Assembly: GCF_009697225.1 (NCBI RefSeq)
Contig: NZ_WIND01000023.1
Coordinates: 1-52,792 of the forward strand
Source: Halovulum marinum
GTDB lineage: Bacteria; Pseudomonadota; Alphaproteobacteria; Rhodobacterales; Rhodobacteraceae
Direction of reading: 5' to 3'
Length of the DNA: 52,792 nucleotides
The position numbers were made by a program, and so were the translations under genes. Below the pieces are notes generated by a model that was not told the origin of the DNA, did no database searches, and saw only the letters and a list, made by a program, of their open reading frames with translations. Shown here in pieces: positions 51,848 to 52,792 of this stretch (the first letter of the stretch is position 1; every line of letters starts with the position of its first letter).

Positions 51848-52217
51848 GATTGCGCCCGTTCGGTTTCTGACCAAGATCCAGTTACACCCGACAGGCGGGC
51901 GGCCATTCCTGTCCGCCTTCTGCGCCGCCTCCGCTGGCGCGTGCGTGCCCGCCGACAATTCGGGGGCGCGGCCGCGGTCCCGCCGTGCGCGGGATGCCGT
52001 TCCGGCCCTCGAATTCAACTATCATGATATAACGGGTGAAATTTTCCGGCAATCACAGCCGCGCGACCACTGTGACGAAGCGCAACACCGGCGCGGGCTT
52101 TCCGCCACGCCGCCGGTCGGGTCCGGACTTTTCCCGCGCATCCGGCGTATCGCCCCAACGCCAAAGCCCGAACGCCCGGCGCCGCCGCGAACAGCCTGTC
52201 GGGGCGCGGGGGCGCGC
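51848..52217. other. 370-bp non-coding stretch before the recombinase remnant
   Basis: No gene was recognised. It should hold the promoter of the AraC gene. A perfect 10-bp palindrome TATCATGATA (52020-52029) lies in a short AT-rich pocket. The rest is GC-rich and looks like eroded or recombined sequence leading into the recombinase fragment. Confidence 0.5.
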
Positions 52218-52727
52218 TGTAACAAGTACACCTGCAGCAACACGAAGACCAACCGAAGGGATACGCTGGAGGCCAGTATCCTCCATGGCCTGCAGCACGC
52301 GCTGATGCGCGATGTGTATCTGGATGAGTTCTGTGCCGTCTACACGGTCGAGATAAACCGCCTGCGAGTAGAACGAAGCGGGGATCGCGAGCGTTGCGAG
52401 GCGCGATTGTCGAAGATCGACCGCGAGCTGGAGCGGCTTGTCGACGCCATCGTCGCCGGTGCGCCGGCCGAGCGGCTCAAGGACCGCATGGCAGCGCTGG
52501 AGGCCGAACAGGCGGAGATCCGGGCCAGGATCGACACCCAACCGACCAAGGCGGCGCCACTTTTGCACCCGTCGCTGGGCGAGCTCTATCGCATCAGGAT
52601 CACTTCCCTGCGCGAGGTCCTTGACAGCGACCCGAGCGATGCAGCTGAGGCCATCGATCTCCTGCGCGCTCTGATCACCGGGTGGTGATCACGCCCGCAG
52701 CAACAGCGGACGCACGGTAGTGTCCAG
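52218..52727 (+). pseudogene. C-terminal remnant of a large serine recombinase
   Basis: From 52218 the frame encodes a piece of the zinc-ribbon and coiled-coil end of a large serine site-specific recombinase: NKYTCSNTKT, RRDTLEASILHGLQHALM, FCAVYTVEINRLR, then an acidic/basic coiled coil and LHPSLGELYRIRI. The resolvase catalytic domain and the recombinase domain are absent. The zinc ribbon lacks the usual second half (a Gly-Thr-Cys-like stretch) between SNTKT and RRDTLEA. The first frame stops at 52688 after LRALITGW. A shift of one frame continues VVITPAATADAR to a TAG near 52727, which is what intact relatives have, so a frameshift is likely. It marks the site of a former integrative element. 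Confidence 0.8.
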
Positions 52728-52792
52728 AATCTTTCGCACATTTTCTCAGGCGACGGCTCCGTGGGTTGAGGTTTGCTCCGCGTAGAGCGGGG

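Noticed and set aside
52020-52029. TATCATGATA as an attachment core of the recombinase
   Set aside because: It is a 10-bp palindrome in an AT-rich pocket that can easily occur by chance, and no second copy was found in the window.

Overview
The window reads as chromosomal DNA of a high-GC (close to 70 % by eye) alphaproteobacterium, most likely Rhodobacterales/Paracoccaceae. The reasons are the family mix: SbmA/BacA, phasin, an Anbu operon, a DUF2927 protein, a fused TAXI-type TRAP permease and abundant ABC/TRAP uptake systems. No rRNA, tRNA, CRISPR array or phage structural gene was recognised. Both ends look disturbed. The left end has a DUF421 gene that stops early beside an 11-bp direct repeat. 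The right end holds a decayed C-terminal piece of a large serine recombinase.

Layout. 50-1904 (-): truncated DUF421 protein and SbmA peptide transporter. 2060-3608 (+): SmpB and a LacI-type regulator. 3640-3984 (-): phasin. 4151-8084 (-): the four-gene Anbu operon (circularly permuted ATP-grasp, alpha-E, transglutaminase, Anbu protease). 8208-9617 (-): mannose-1-phosphate guanylyltransferase with cupin domain. 9973-10539 (+): GAF protein. 10722-16030 (+): CUT2 sugar ABC importer with an SMP-30 lactonase. 16237-19684 (+): EF-G-like protein with altered GTPase motifs and a polytopic membrane protein. 19732-20463 (-): sulfotransferase-like protein. 20654-27307 (+): dipeptide ABC importer operon carrying an M24 (Xaa-Pro type) peptidase.

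27416-35616 (-): a catabolic operon of N-formylglutamate-amidohydrolase-like protein, DctQ, DctM, DctP, glutamine-synthetase-like ligase, VOC protein, aldehyde dehydrogenase and iron alcohol dehydrogenase, divergent from an RpiR regulator (35718-36602). The set fits import of an amino-alcohol, its gamma-glutamylation, two oxidations and final deacylation. 36725-39887 (+) is a TAXI-TRAP transporter, followed by a convergent AbrB-family membrane protein.

41221-49107 (+) is the most unusual part: five tightly coupled genes for a TPR/LpxL-like acyltransferase, a fatty-acyl-AMP ligase, a P450 with an extra degenerate P450-like N-terminal half, an acyl carrier protein and an O-carbamoyltransferase. 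Together they look like a compact pathway for an acylated, oxidised and carbamoylated metabolite that I cannot match to a described system. 49258-51847 holds a repeat-containing secreted protein, a DUF2927 protein and an AraC regulator.
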